Assembly: GCA_002733995.1 (NCBI GenBank)
Contig: NVXR01000016.1
Location: 1 to 64,000, forward strand
DNA from: Desulfotalea sp.
Lineage (GTDB): Bacteria; Desulfobacterota; Desulfobulbia; Desulfobulbales; Desulfocapsaceae
Direction: 5' to 3'
DNA: 64,000 nucleotides
Position numbers and translations under genes: made by a program. Position 1 is the first letter of the stretch. Each line of letters begins with the position of its first letter. Shown here piece by piece: positions 54,501-63,725 of this stretch. Under the pieces are notes generated by a model that saw only the letters and a list, made by a program, of their open reading frames with translations, was not told where the DNA came from and searched no databases.

Positions 54501-55039
54501 GTGTTGACCATGTCATCAGAATTGTCAAAGATGACTATTTGTGATTCTGGAATATGTTTTTGCAAATAGGTCAGCGGCCATGTTTCCTTGATCGCTCCAA
54601 CCTTTTTTGTTTTGATATCTGCAAGGTTTTGCATCGGTGGTTTGTTCGCAGCAAAGTAAAATCTGGCGCTAAGGCCGTAAATCCGAGTAGATAAAAGTAA
54701 GCCTTTGGAGGTCTCTTCGTTTTTCATTAAACCTGAGTGGATATCAGCAGCACCGTCTCGAAGCAGCTGGATGGTATTCTCTCTGGGAGCTGCAATGAAT
54801 TCAACTTTATAACCAACTTTTTCAGCCCACAAACGCCAGAGGTCTGGCAACAGACCTGCACTATTTCCATCGGCGTCCTCAAAATTAAAGGGGGGATTAT
54901 TTTTGCTATAAACGATACGAACGGTAGAAATAGAAGAGCTGTTGCCTTCAATTGCGAAGGAAGTATTGGCGAGCAGTAGACAGGTCAATAACAAAACAAC
55001 AGTTAAGCGTTTACAAATAATCAATTCGAAATAGCACAT
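51542..55039 (-). CDS. sensor kinase with three periplasmic binding domains
   Basis: This 1165-residue membrane histidine kinase resembles EvgS/BvgS. A signal peptide (LTVVLLLTCLLLANTSFA) is followed by three family 3 solute-binding domains: residues about 38-270 (VRIVYSKNNPPFNFEDADG), 285-525 (IRIGVNKDWAPINFVDTDE) and 540-765 (IRLGVDSEGAPLEYIDNNG). A membrane helix (WKILGGSAVIFILMIW) precedes a PAS domain, the His box FLASMSHELRTPLNSIIGF and a HATPase domain with GTGLGLSISKKLV. Unlike EvgS it has no C-terminal receiver or HPt. It is on the same strand as the 50.9 kb receiver operon, 634 bases upstream, so that receiver is a plausible partner. Confidence 0.92.
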   Translation of the reverse strand: MCYFELIICKRLTVVLLLTCLLLANTSFAIEGNSSSISTVRIVYSKNNPPFNFEDADGNSAGLLPDLWRLWAEKVGYKVEFIAAPRENTIQLLRDGAADIHSGLMKNEETSKGLLLSTRIYGLSARFYFAANKPPMQNLADIKTKKVGAIKETWPLTYLQKHIPESQIVIFDNSDDMVNTLRQGGVEAIFAADLSMDKLLDHRRLRGLIYCSSAAITREDIFAGILQNRPTLLETINIGFSQISRFELQEIEQRWVKDPSSHFYGATEQTLPLLLSKKEKLWLSKHQQIRIGVNKDWAPINFVDTDETQQGITADYLKLIEKQLQITFQTTSGVLWAEMLEQVKNKKLDVIADIVKTEYRSKFLTFSTSYLNCPYAFVTRRTRNQPIEGLQDLLKKKVVVEKDFYLHSILRNKYPETQLLLQDSTLQALEAVSSERADVYIGNRAVISWLVEQQQLQNLKISGLPNFAPTLLRFGIRKDLPELASMFDKAIKTISQAEHRAIHKKWLGGDDLNTKHLFQNIKITRQERAWLNTLGPIRLGVDSEGAPLEYIDNNGTYSGMSSDYIQLFIRQLSLEIAPVEKMTLSQRHNKIHLKELDIIPLIVPTLERSECLNFSKSYLDFPVVIFTRRDNHLITGIDDLIGKRLAVEKDDMTIHYLKRDYPNLEIMEVPTTLAALEAVSFGDAEAFIGNLLTGSYLINSVGLNNIKIAAPSPYRLTFSIGVRKDWPLLIPLLNKSIDSLTEADRADMRHKWLTVRYDKTIDYSLIWKILGGSAVIFILMIWRNHEISQRKAQLEASEKQFKVLINTLPIAIVVVDSSGTIIFDNALASSEIGNNKSLVGRTYQDFYASKSSQDLILTTIAEEGRVVSLQVGYRTNSGELIDCSLSVLPIRFDGQDVLLAVTVNVTERVKMMQALEKAKTHAEEADHLKSAFLASMSHELRTPLNSIIGFTGILLQQLAGPLNDEQNKQLSMVQTSSRHLLALINDILDISKIEAGELEISCETFDMRKSIEKVTQIVEPLAIKQGLTLAVEISPEVHLLNSDQKRVEQILINLLGNAIKFTDTGGVIINCMLENEILIIDVQDTGSGIKQKDMDKLFQTFKQINTGVSRIHEGTGLGLSISKKLVEKLGGAISVQSEWGVGSTFTFTLPCDCSTTLHHQQNDQK

Positions 55040-55788
55040 AAAAGATAGTATCCGCGATATGATGGGTGGCCTTTTTTACAAAACTGAAGTTTCCCGTTTA
55101 TTGAAGAGAGGTTTAATACCAGTAAAAGATAAGAATGTATTGTTTTTGAAAATATTTAATAACAAATGCATTGCGTATGTTCATAGTACAGGCATTGTCC
55201 AGAGAACTCAAAGAGGAATTGCCTAATAGGGGGGGGAGTGGAGAGGATATGGTCGAGGTTGTACCCCTCTTATAAACCTAGGGCTCTCTTTTGTACGTAG
55301 TTTCCCAACGAAGAGACTTGATGGCGAAATGTGTGGCCGTCGGAAGTAGCATAAGAGCTGTTGAAGGTTTGCTAGATCTCTTGTAATTGGCGGTTCTGGG
55401 GTTTTGTTTTGAGTTTAATATTAGGCTGAGATGCCTCGTGATATCCTTACTCTATTACAGGGAAATCGTGAAATACTGCTGAATTTATGTTAGTCTTCAT
55501 AGATGGTTTTGAGTGAATTAATAATGTTTGGTGGCACCGTAGAATTGACGAAGATTGTTGTCGGTATTCACAAAAAAACAGTTGCTCTATTCAGTTGGAA
55601 TTGAATTCTGCGAGTATGTATTAATTCCAGGAAAGTTTCAGCAGAACACAAAACATTCCCGCCTCAGGTCTTTTGCTTCTGGGGGTGACATTAGTACGAT
55701 TTACTTCCGTAGTTAGCAGTTTCTATACTCGATTAGCAGCTTTTATATGGAGGTTATCCTGATATCAATTACAAGAGAAGGACTTCAA
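55040..55788. other. divergent intergenic region
   Basis: About 700 bases between divergent binding-protein kinase genes. Contains a G8 run (55229-55236). No gene or clear promoter was read. Confidence 0.4.
55229..55236. repeat. G8 tract
   Basis: Eight G residues in noncoding sequence. Confidence 0.8.
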
Positions 55789-57801
55789 TTGTTTTTTGTC
55801 AAACGCCTATTGCCCCCTGTTGTGATTCTTGCAGCAATTATTGTTTGTCTTATTTGTATAGTGAGCAAAAAGGTAGTAGCAGGCCCAGGGATAACCGTCG
55901 CCCAACCTAAAGGATTAACCACCAGATATCCCCAACAGACCGAACGGGCTATTTTTGAAGAATATATCGGTGGAAAAATGCAATTTAGTGAAAATCCGAT
56001 CTTTACCGACATGGTGAAAAAAGGTGAATTACCACCGGTTTCTCAAAGATTACCTGTGGAGCCTTTAGTTGTGATGCCCTACGAGAAAATTGGAAAATAC
56101 GGTGGCACACTTAATGGTCTCTCGATGTCCTTTGAAGCAGGAACTGCAGAAGTGTTATCCTGGCGACAAGCCAATCTGGTAAGATTCAATGATGATATTC
56201 GTACGATTGTCCCCAATGTGGCAAAATCCTGGCGATGGAGCAGAGATTACAAGGAAATCACATTTACTCTGCGTAGGGGACATCGTTGGTCGGATGGAGT
56301 ACCGTTTACGGCCGATGATGTGGTCTTTTATTTAAATGATATTATTCTCAATAAGGATATTTACCCGATTACTCCTGATCCTTGGGGACTAGTAGGGGCC
56401 AGTTGTGAAAAAATTGATGAGGTTACAGTACGGTTCAAGTTTGAAAGGCCATACCCGTCACTGCTCGCCTATCTTGGAGGGGTCGGTTCTTTTTATGATC
56501 CGTTTGCGCCACGCCATTTCCTCGAAAAATTCCATGCTAAATATAATCCTGATGCGGATAAGATTGCCCAAGAGAATGGTTTTAGCAATTGGGCGGGCTA
56601 CTTTCGGGTGTATTGGGACAGGTGGAGAGATTCAATTGTCAGCAAGGCGTCTGGCGTGGACGTGCCAACGCTTGAGAGCCACATGTTACAAAAAGCTCCC
56701 ACTTCCACGTCCCGTATCTTTGTTGCGAATCCTTATTACTTTAAAGTAGATACATGCGGGAATCAATTACCTTATATTAATCAACACCATGAGCATTTTC
56801 TTGAACAAAAGTTATGGTATGATGAAATCATTAATGGCAGAATCGATCAAAAATCCCAGAACGTACCTCTTTCCCTCTATCTACTTTTGTTGAAAAACCA
56901 GCAGAAGGGCTCATATTCGATTCAACTGTCTCCGACGGGCTCTGGACCAGCAATGATTTTCAACAAGACCCACAAAGATCCTGTGTTGAGGGCGGTTTAT
57001 GGCGACCCACGGTTTAACAAGGCTATGTCCCTTGCCATCAACCGGGAAGAGTTGAATGGTACCTTGTTCCTCGGTCTGTGCAAACCCCAACAGGGGCTGC
57101 CGCAAAATGTACCATTCGTCAGCGAAGCTGATAAACTGTTCATGGTGGAATATGCCCCCGAACGGGCCGATACTTTTTTGGACGATATGGGGCTGAAACC
57201 TGGTGTAGATGGAATTCGCTTACTTCCAGATGGAAGGCCACTTACTGTTCACTGGGATTATACTTTACAATATGTGTCGTCCAATGAATTTCCCGCCATG
57301 ATTGCGGGCTATTGGCGAGCCGTTGGGGTTCGAGTTATCCTCAAAGAGGAGAGTACGGTGGTTATTCGCGAAAAACAGGCGGACAATGCGCTTGATATTA
57401 CGAATGCATGGTTTGCCCCTTTTGAGCCCACATTGTACGCTGCTCCGAGAACATTTATGCCGCCTTATAGTACAAATGTGCCAATTATGGGGATGCCTTG
57501 GCTAAAATGGCGGGACAGCCATGGTGAAAAGGGCATGGAGCCCCCACTGTGGGTGAAAAAACTCTGGGAGATTGGTGATGAATTTGTCACACTTAATCCT
57601 GGTTCAGAGTGGTATAACAATCTTGGCGGGGAGATGGTTCGTCTCAATCTTGATAATCTGACGATCATTGGCACACTGGCTGACGTTCCACTTGTTACGA
57701 TTGTTTCAGACAGATTAGGCAATGTCCCTCGGTGGCTGGTCAACACATTTTTTTATGGTTACACCTATCCCAGTCGTGCAGATCAATGGTATTTCAAATA
57801 A
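55789..57801 (+). CDS. family 5 solute-binding protein, orphan
   Basis: This 670-residue exported protein resembles the peptide/nickel type (SBP_bac_5). A hydrophobic N-terminus (VVILAAIIVCLICIVS) may be a signal or anchor. The domain includes GGTLNGLSMSFE, FTLRRGHRWSDGVPFTADDVVFYL (the family signature), and MSLAINREELNGTLFLGL. It is larger than usual (500-600 residues). I chose TTG 55789 because GAGAAGGA (55775-55782) lies 6 bases before it; an ATG at 55747 gives a longer start without a ribosome site. No permease or ATPase gene is adjacent; a sensor kinase gene follows after 15 bases. Confidence 0.87.
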   Translation: MFFVKRLLPPVVILAAIIVCLICIVSKKVVAGPGITVAQPKGLTTRYPQQTERAIFEEYIGGKMQFSENPIFTDMVKKGELPPVSQRLPVEPLVVMPYEKIGKYGGTLNGLSMSFEAGTAEVLSWRQANLVRFNDDIRTIVPNVAKSWRWSRDYKEITFTLRRGHRWSDGVPFTADDVVFYLNDIILNKDIYPITPDPWGLVGASCEKIDEVTVRFKFERPYPSLLAYLGGVGSFYDPFAPRHFLEKFHAKYNPDADKIAQENGFSNWAGYFRVYWDRWRDSIVSKASGVDVPTLESHMLQKAPTSTSRIFVANPYYFKVDTCGNQLPYINQHHEHFLEQKLWYDEIINGRIDQKSQNVPLSLYLLLLKNQQKGSYSIQLSPTGSGPAMIFNKTHKDPVLRAVYGDPRFNKAMSLAINREELNGTLFLGLCKPQQGLPQNVPFVSEADKLFMVEYAPERADTFLDDMGLKPGVDGIRLLPDGRPLTVHWDYTLQYVSSNEFPAMIAGYWRAVGVRVILKEESTVVIREKQADNALDITNAWFAPFEPTLYAAPRTFMPPYSTNVPIMGMPWLKWRDSHGEKGMEPPLWVKKLWEIGDEFVTLNPGSEWYNNLGGEMVRLNLDNLTIIGTLADVPLVTIVSDRLGNVPRWLVNTFFYGYTYPSRADQWYFK

Positions 57802-57816
57802 TTGGAACTGAGAGCC

Positions 57817-59601
57817 ATGTTGTGTAGCTTGAGAAATAAATTTCTTCTGCCGACTATTTTCCTGATAATTGTTGGTATGAGTGCATTGTCAATTATTTCA
57901 TATCTGACGGCAAAAGACTCTTTAAAAGTTTTGGTCGTACAGGATATTCAGCACATTGCTGAAATAACTGCTGGCAATATCTCCTCGTGGATTGATGATC
58001 GCGAAATCGAAATCAACAATTTGGGTAAGCAACGCCCCTTTCGGCAAGCTTTGTTACATTCTTTCATGGCCGAAACTGCACGAGAATTTTTAAAATATCA
58101 ATTAGGTAAGAAAATAAAGCGAAATCAGTATTATGAAAATGTCTGTCTTATCGATCTGGCGGGTGATGCGGTTGCTGTAGCAGACTCACAGGCGATAGAA
58201 AAAAGTAATGTCAGTGATCGTGCATATTTTCAACGCGTCAAAAAGGGCGAATTATACGTTGGCAAACGTGTGGTGACAAGCAGTGCAACCGGCAATCCTG
58301 TTCTGCTGATTGCAAGTCCGGTCATGGATAATGAGAAAATTGTCGGAATTCTTTTGGGCGTCATCAAAGTTGAATTTTTGGAATGTCTATTTTTTGATCC
58401 GATCAATCTGAGAAAAAGCGAACTGGTCTACGTCTTTGATGCCGATGGTTTGTTGATTGGCCAACCGCCGGTATCACCCTCAACCCTGGATATCTTTGCA
58501 GCCTCTCCCGGTTGTTCTGTGGACACAACAAGATTAAATGAGGGATTAGCCAAAGGTGTAGTTTTTGGTGACAAGACGATTACAGCTTTTAGCAAAATAG
58601 AGAAGGTCGGTTGGACTGTTGTTGTTATTGCGGAAAATGATAAGATTCTGGAGCCGGTTAAAGGCCTGGCTCGTTTGAGTCTATTGGTCGCTTTTATTGT
58701 TGTTTGTTCTGTTGTAGTCGCAATTATTCTAGTTGCCAATACCGTGTCTCGACCGATCAACGATGTTGTTTCGGGACTCAAGAAAATGGGCGAGGGGAGT
58801 CTGGATCACCGGCTGAATCTGAGCTCTAATGACGAGATCGGGGCGATTGGTCAAGCAGTGGATCTTATGGCTATGAAGCTTGAGAAATCAATAAAAAAGA
58901 TAAATGATCAACGCAGTCTCTTGCATAAAAGTAATGAAGAAAAAGAAGTACTACTGAGAGAGCTTTATCATCGTACTAAAAACAATATGCTGGTGATTAT
59001 CTCATTACTTAAGTTGCAATCCGAGGAAGTACAAGACGAGACCTTACAGTCGATATTCAGGGAAACTGAGAACCGAATACGAGTTATGTCTCTTGTTCAT
59101 GAAAAATTGTGTCAATCTCAAAATCTTTCGGAAATTGACATAGGTAACTATCTTACCGATGTTGCCACCTCGCTTGTAGAGTCAATGACAATTGATGGAT
59201 GTGTCGACGTTACGATACAGTCAATACCAAAGTTAATTGATATTGATCATGCCATTCCGCTGGGAATTGTAGTAAATGAAATTATTACTAATTCGATCAA
59301 ATATGCCTTCATCGATAAACCTGAATCAGCTGTAATTTGTATTACTATTCAGCCGTTCGCTCCTGGGAAGCTAGAAATCGTTATTGCAGACAATGGTGTT
59401 GGTATGCCTGCTGGTATTGATATTAACTCCGCCTCGTCGTTTGGCATGCAAATAATCTCAAACTTAGTCAATCATCAGTTGGGAGGGACCTGTGAAATCT
59501 TTAATGACGACGGGACAACGGTCCGTCTGGTCTTACCTCTCTCCACTAAAGTAGTGTCACCAGCCCTTGTTGCCACCGGTATTGAACGTGGAAATGGGTA
59601 A
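57817..59601 (+). CDS. Cache-HAMP-HisKA_2 sensor kinase
   Basis: This 594-residue kinase has an N-terminal helix (FLLPTIFLIIVGMSALSII), a periplasmic Cache domain (residues about 35-275, with VSDRAYFQRVKKGELYVG), a second helix (LLVAFIVVCSVVVAIILVA) and a HAMP domain. The kinase core is of the HisKA_2 type: LLRELYHRTKNNMLVIISLL, then the HATPase GIVVNEIITNSIKYAF and IADNGVGMPAG. The ATG at 57817 is preferred (GGAA 9 bases before); a TTG at 57802 is also possible. It is fused to no receiver. Its placement after an orphan binding protein suggests a sensory pair. Confidence 0.9.
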   Translation: MLCSLRNKFLLPTIFLIIVGMSALSIISYLTAKDSLKVLVVQDIQHIAEITAGNISSWIDDREIEINNLGKQRPFRQALLHSFMAETAREFLKYQLGKKIKRNQYYENVCLIDLAGDAVAVADSQAIEKSNVSDRAYFQRVKKGELYVGKRVVTSSATGNPVLLIASPVMDNEKIVGILLGVIKVEFLECLFFDPINLRKSELVYVFDADGLLIGQPPVSPSTLDIFAASPGCSVDTTRLNEGLAKGVVFGDKTITAFSKIEKVGWTVVVIAENDKILEPVKGLARLSLLVAFIVVCSVVVAIILVANTVSRPINDVVSGLKKMGEGSLDHRLNLSSNDEIGAIGQAVDLMAMKLEKSIKKINDQRSLLHKSNEEKEVLLRELYHRTKNNMLVIISLLKLQSEEVQDETLQSIFRETENRIRVMSLVHEKLCQSQNLSEIDIGNYLTDVATSLVESMTIDGCVDVTIQSIPKLIDIDHAIPLGIVVNEIITNSIKYAFIDKPESAVICITIQPFAPGKLEIVIADNGVGMPAGIDINSASSFGMQIISNLVNHQLGGTCEIFNDDGTTVRLVLPLSTKVVSPALVATGIERGNG

Positions 59602-59861
59602 TTATTTGTCCGTACTTACCTCGTTCTTTTTGCTCTGTTCCAATTACATGTGTATGTGGGAAGCCAAAATTAGATGGATTGGTAATACCGTTGAATAGTT
59701 ACGGATGGTGATTTGACTGACCTTGGTTAAAGGGGAGATGCTGGGGTCGTATCGACAACGCGCTCAGTTCTCAGACTTCAATATGTTGCACCCATTGTTG
59801 CTATTCCAGTGACATGTTTAGTGTGGCTGGAATAGGGTTCACATATGATGAGATATACGGC

Positions 59862-61253
59862 CTAGGATTTATCTTCAATCACGAGCATGGTTTTCCATTT
59901 CCCTTGATGGTATCTAAAACACGAGGCCACAAAGAGGGTTATGATGAAGAAAAGGATCCAGAACCAGGCAGTAACAACCGAAAAGTCATAGTATTCAATT
60001 CCAACATAAACAGGAATTACCAGGCAAAAAGGGGCGGCTAACGTTGCTGCAATCATCATAAAACGGGTGTCACCTGCACCTCTCAGGGCGCCTGTGTAGA
60101 TCATGTAGAGGACATCGCAAAAGAGATAAATTGCGACTATTTTTAACAGATCTCTCGCATATGCTAAGACGATAGGATCAGCTACGTTGAGATCTGTAGC
60201 AGGGAAAAATGGTCCAAGGACAACATCCGGCGCGAATATGAATACCAGATCAATAAGAAAGGTGTAGATGAGAAGTAACGTTACCCCAGATCGAACGTAG
60301 GTTGACGCAAGCGCGGGAGATTTTCTCCCAAGAGCCTGGCCGACGAGAATGCTGATCCCCTGGGATGCCCCCATAGAAGGCATAAAGGTGAGGGCGTTGA
60401 TGGAGAGAACAATATTGGTGGCGGCAAGCTCTGCTGTTCCTATGCGACCAACAAGGAGTACAAAAAGAGTAAAGGCCAGGATGTCCATCGTGAATTGAAA
60501 TGCGGCCGGAATTCCAAAACGCAAGAGTCTTTTAAGCAGGACCCAGTTGAATTGAAAATGGGAAAGCACTTGAAACGTCGCATTGTTTTTTTTTGTAAAA
60601 ATCAAAACAATAAACAAAACAACATTAACGATCCAGGCTATTACCGTGGCAATGGCGGCGCCTCTAATCCCCATTTCAGGCATACCCCATGCGCCGAAGA
60701 TAAGTGCATAGTCAAGGGGGACGTTAACAAAAACCCCTAGGAACGTTATGATCATGACGGGTCTTGTATAGCCCCGACCAGTGTAAAAAGTTGAAAGGGT
60801 GGCCATGGCGACGTGTAGAATGCCACCTTTGCAGAGGATTGAAAAATATATGGATTCAAGGCGTTGTACTTCCTGTTCGTGGCCTGCAAGCATAAATATT
60901 GCGTCCGTTGCAAAAGTAGCAACGAGATACATAAATATACCTGCGAAAAGGGTAAAATAAATGGCTTGCCACAGGACAGAGCCAATCATTTTGAAATCCC
61001 CCTTGCCGGTGTACTGCGCTATAAAGACACCAGCGTAGCTCCCGACACCACCGAAAAAAGCGAGGAACAGGTAGGCTGTAATACCAGCGGGTAGAGATGC
61101 TGAAATTGCCTCAATTGAGTAGTTTGCCAGAAATACTCGATCAGTGAATTCCATCACTGTTGTTGCGGAAAGGCCTAAAACAAGTGGTAGACAAATGCGC
61201 AATACTTCCTGGTAATGGTTTTCTTTGGATGTTATCTTTTTGAGAAAAATCAT
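59862..61253 (-). CDS. MATE-family efflux transporter
   Basis: This 463-residue transporter has about 12 membrane helices. Family features include LRICLPLVLGLSATTVMEFTD in helix 1, a central duplication around RLLRFGIPAAFQFTMDILAF, GASQGISILVGQALGRKSP, and the final GVFLGAGDT-like YTGALRGAGDTRFMM. MATE proteins exchange Na+ or H+ for drugs, dyes or small organic ions. It is isolated on the minus strand. No regulator is adjacent. Confidence 0.92.
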   Translation of the reverse strand: MIFLKKITSKENHYQEVLRICLPLVLGLSATTVMEFTDRVFLANYSIEAISASLPAGITAYLFLAFFGGVGSYAGVFIAQYTGKGDFKMIGSVLWQAIYFTLFAGIFMYLVATFATDAIFMLAGHEQEVQRLESIYFSILCKGGILHVAMATLSTFYTGRGYTRPVMIITFLGVFVNVPLDYALIFGAWGMPEMGIRGAAIATVIAWIVNVVLFIVLIFTKKNNATFQVLSHFQFNWVLLKRLLRFGIPAAFQFTMDILAFTLFVLLVGRIGTAELAATNIVLSINALTFMPSMGASQGISILVGQALGRKSPALASTYVRSGVTLLLIYTFLIDLVFIFAPDVVLGPFFPATDLNVADPIVLAYARDLLKIVAIYLFCDVLYMIYTGALRGAGDTRFMMIAATLAAPFCLVIPVYVGIEYYDFSVVTAWFWILFFIITLFVASCFRYHQGKWKTMLVIEDKS

Positions 61254-61436
61254 GTATGACGTATACTATTTAAATGGATGGCCGTTATTGGTGGGAGATG
61301 AGGTCAAGTGTCTTACACTATTTTTGCTATTAAATCCAAGAAACGTATCATCTCTTCCCTGAAAAAGTGAATAGCTAGGCAATCTCTCTGTGGATAATTG
61401 TTGCTACTCTCTCTGAATTTAACGATATCAACTGTA

Positions 61437-62351
61437 ATGATACCCGTAAATATTGATAATAGGGCCTGTTCTGGTTGTGGACTCTGTGTCGAAGTGTGCC
61501 CGTATAGGGCCTTAACCGTTAGAGATGGGGTGGCTACTTATATTCTTGAGAGTTGTTTTTCCTGTGGACATTGCCAGTCGGTTTGTCCTGAAGGAGCAAT
61601 TGCCTTGCTCGGCTTAACATCGTCGTTCGGTCGCTTAGCTTACCGAAAGTGTAGTGAAATCACGGATTCTACCGGTACAGTAACTGGCCAGTTGCTTGAT
61701 CTTATGACCAGTCGACGATCGTGTAGAAATTACAAAAACATGGCGGTTCCTCTGGAGATCTTGGAAGAGTTGGTTCAGGTCGGAATAACAGCTCCATCCG
61801 GAACCAATTGCCAGCCTTGGGGCTTTATCATACTCCCCTGTCGGGAGGATATCTATCGTTTTGGTGTTTTTGTTGGAAACTACTTCAAAAAGCTAAATAG
61901 ATTAGCCGAAAGCTGGTTGCTCAGAAAGGTGACTGGTTTGATTGCGGGTGGTGCCTTATCTCGTTATTATAAGAACCACTATCAATCAGTAAAACAGGCA
62001 CTCTGGGAGTGGGAAGTAAAAGGTGAAGATCGCCTTTTTCATGGGGCACCGTCTGCGATTCTGGTGACAGCGAAAAAGGAGGCGAGTAGCCCGGTTGAAG
62101 ATGCTATGTTGGCCACCCAGAACATTCTTCTTGCAGCGCATTCTATAGGCCTCGGTACGTGTCTGATCGGTTTTGCGGTTGAAGCTGTACGCCGGGATAA
62201 AAATATAAGAAAAATTCTTGAAATCCGTGGGGACGAGGAACTCTATGCGGTTATTGTGGTTGGATATCCCCGTCTTTCCTACCTTCGTCCTGCGGGCAGA
62301 AAAACTGTGGTGCCTAGGATCTTCAGCTTTGACAAAGGTCAGAAAACCTAA
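61437..62351 (+). CDS. ferredoxin-nitroreductase fusion
   Basis: This 304-residue protein begins with a 2x[4Fe-4S] ferredoxin domain: DNRACSGCGLCVEVCPYRAL and ESCFSCGHCQSVCPEGAI each give C-x2-C-x2-C-x3-C. An FMN nitroreductase domain follows (about 95-300; MTSRRSCRNYKNMAV, TAPSGTNCQPWGF, AHSIGLGTCLIGF, VVGYPRL). Electrons probably enter through the clusters to the flavin and reduce nitro compounds or quinones. The longer frame extends 13 codons upstream, but the ATG at 61437 begins a good ferredoxin. No strong ribosome site was seen. It is common in strict anaerobes. Confidence 0.9.
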   Translation: MIPVNIDNRACSGCGLCVEVCPYRALTVRDGVATYILESCFSCGHCQSVCPEGAIALLGLTSSFGRLAYRKCSEITDSTGTVTGQLLDLMTSRRSCRNYKNMAVPLEILEELVQVGITAPSGTNCQPWGFIILPCREDIYRFGVFVGNYFKKLNRLAESWLLRKVTGLIAGGALSRYYKNHYQSVKQALWEWEVKGEDRLFHGAPSAILVTAKKEASSPVEDAMLATQNILLAAHSIGLGTCLIGFAVEAVRRDKNIRKILEIRGDEELYAVIVVGYPRLSYLRPAGRKTVVPRIFSFDKGQKT

Positions 62352-62649
62352 GATGATGAAGAGTCATTAATTGTTCGGGACTTGTTTTCTGTTATAAAAA
62401 ACTATAAAAACTTTCTCCGGTCGGCATTTATTCCGGCGTACTTCTTATTTACTGGATTGAACCCGACTTTTACAGCAGTTAAGAGGAGGGAGCGAGATTG
62501 GACCTTGGTGAATATTAGGGGCATTCTTGTTGCGAGGACGAAAAGAATATCTCTTTCCCAAGCAGTTACCAGGAAATAAAAAATGTTCATGAAGGATACG
62601 ATTAGTATAGTTCTATTGAAAAAAATATGGTCTCGGAAGGGAGTTGGCA
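62352..62649. other. intergenic stretch
   Basis: About 300 bases. A 65-codon frame from a TTG near 62382 is unsupported. No other feature recognised. Confidence 0.35.
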
Positions 62650-63057
62650 ATGAACACTCAGGAACAATTGAATATAGTGCTTTTTTCATTTGGCTTTAAA
62701 TATGGTAGTCCTGTGGACGCTAATTATGTGATGGATGTGAGGTTTTTACCGAACCCTTACTGGGTCGAAGAGTTGAAGGATAAAACGGGGAAGGAAGAAG
62801 GCGTAGCCGACTATGTGCTGCTGAGTGAAGCGGGTAAGGCTACAGTTAGCCAGTTACGCTCATTTTTTACTTTTATTGTAGAACAGAATTTGCTCGCTGG
62901 TAAAAAGACGCTTCGCATAGGAATCGGATGTACGGGAGGGCGTCACAGGTCTGTTGCTGTTACAGAAAAAATAACTGAACACCTGCAAGGATTGCCTGTG
63001 ATACTCAATGTCTTTCATAGGGATATTGGTAAGGATAGTTTGCTGCCTGACCTCTAG
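62650..63057 (+). CDS. free-standing RapZ C-terminal-like domain
   Basis: This 135-residue protein matches the C-terminal domain of RapZ, the RNase adapter that senses glucosamine-6-phosphate and guides RNase E to small RNAs. It has NIVLFSFGFKYGSP, VMDVRFLPNPYWVEEL, IGCTGGRHRSVAVTE and HRDI. The N-terminal P-loop kinase-like domain of full-length RapZ (about 285 residues) is missing. The ATG at 62650 follows GGGAG by about 8 bases. It stands alone. It may still bind a sugar phosphate, but the RNA role is inference. Confidence 0.85.
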   Translation: MNTQEQLNIVLFSFGFKYGSPVDANYVMDVRFLPNPYWVEELKDKTGKEEGVADYVLLSEAGKATVSQLRSFFTFIVEQNLLAGKKTLRIGIGCTGGRHRSVAVTEKITEHLQGLPVILNVFHRDIGKDSLLPDL

Positions 63058-63194
63058 GTATAACAAGTGTACGGTTGCAGGGTTTTATGTTGTGGCAACT
63101 TGAACTGATTATTTTTACTCGTAGGTGTTGCAGAGATTCTTGCTGTTATCTGTACTGCTTGCGTCAGATATAAAACCGTTTCAAGGAGATAACT

Positions 63195-63725
63195 ATGAAT
63201 CACCGCTTTATGATGACCGCCTTTGGTAAGGATCGAGTTGGTATTGTCGCTGATGTTACCCGCTTACTGTACGATTACGACTGTAATCTCGAAGACACGA
63301 CTATGAACATGTTGGCCGATGAGTTTACTCTTAATCTTCTTTTTACAAGCAATAAAGATGATATTGAAGAGTCTCTCTCCCGTGAGTGTCGACGACTGGA
63401 ACAGGAAAAGAGGATTTCAGCTTTTGTAAGAGCCCTGCAAGAACCCGAGGCAAAAGGAGCAACAGACTTTAAAGAATGTACTCTGCATATAGAATGCTTG
63501 GATCAGGTGGGAATTGTCTATAAAACAAGTCAGTTTCTGGCGGAGAAAGATTTAAGTATCATGAACCTTAACTCTATGGCAAAACCATCACCGGAGAGTG
63601 GGGCTACAATTCATTGTATGGATATTCATATCCAAGTCCCTGAGCATATTTCTTTCGATCAGGTTGAGGCAGACCTCAGCACAATGGCCGATGAACTGCA
63701 GGTGGATATCACTCTATCGCGGTAA
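63195..63725 (+). CDS. double ACT protein, GcvR-like
   Basis: This 176-residue protein has two ACT domains: MTAFGKDRVGIVADVTRLLYDYDCN, given here as GKDRVGIVADVTRL, and HIECLDQVGIVYKTSQFLAE. ACT pairs of this type regulate amino-acid metabolism; in E. coli GcvR represses the glycine cleavage genes by binding GcvA. No gcv gene is nearby, so glycine control is not shown. AAGGAG lies 6 bases before the ATG. Nothing suggests truncation. Confidence 0.85.
   Translation: MNHRFMMTAFGKDRVGIVADVTRLLYDYDCNLEDTTMNMLADEFTLNLLFTSNKDDIEESLSRECRRLEQEKRISAFVRALQEPEAKGATDFKECTLHIECLDQVGIVYKTSQFLAEKDLSIMNLNSMAKPSPESGATIHCMDIHIQVPEHISFDQVEADLSTMADELQVDITLSR

Noticed and set aside
62382..62579. 65-codon plus-strand frame
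   Set aside because: TTG start without ribosome site and no family; probably noncoding.
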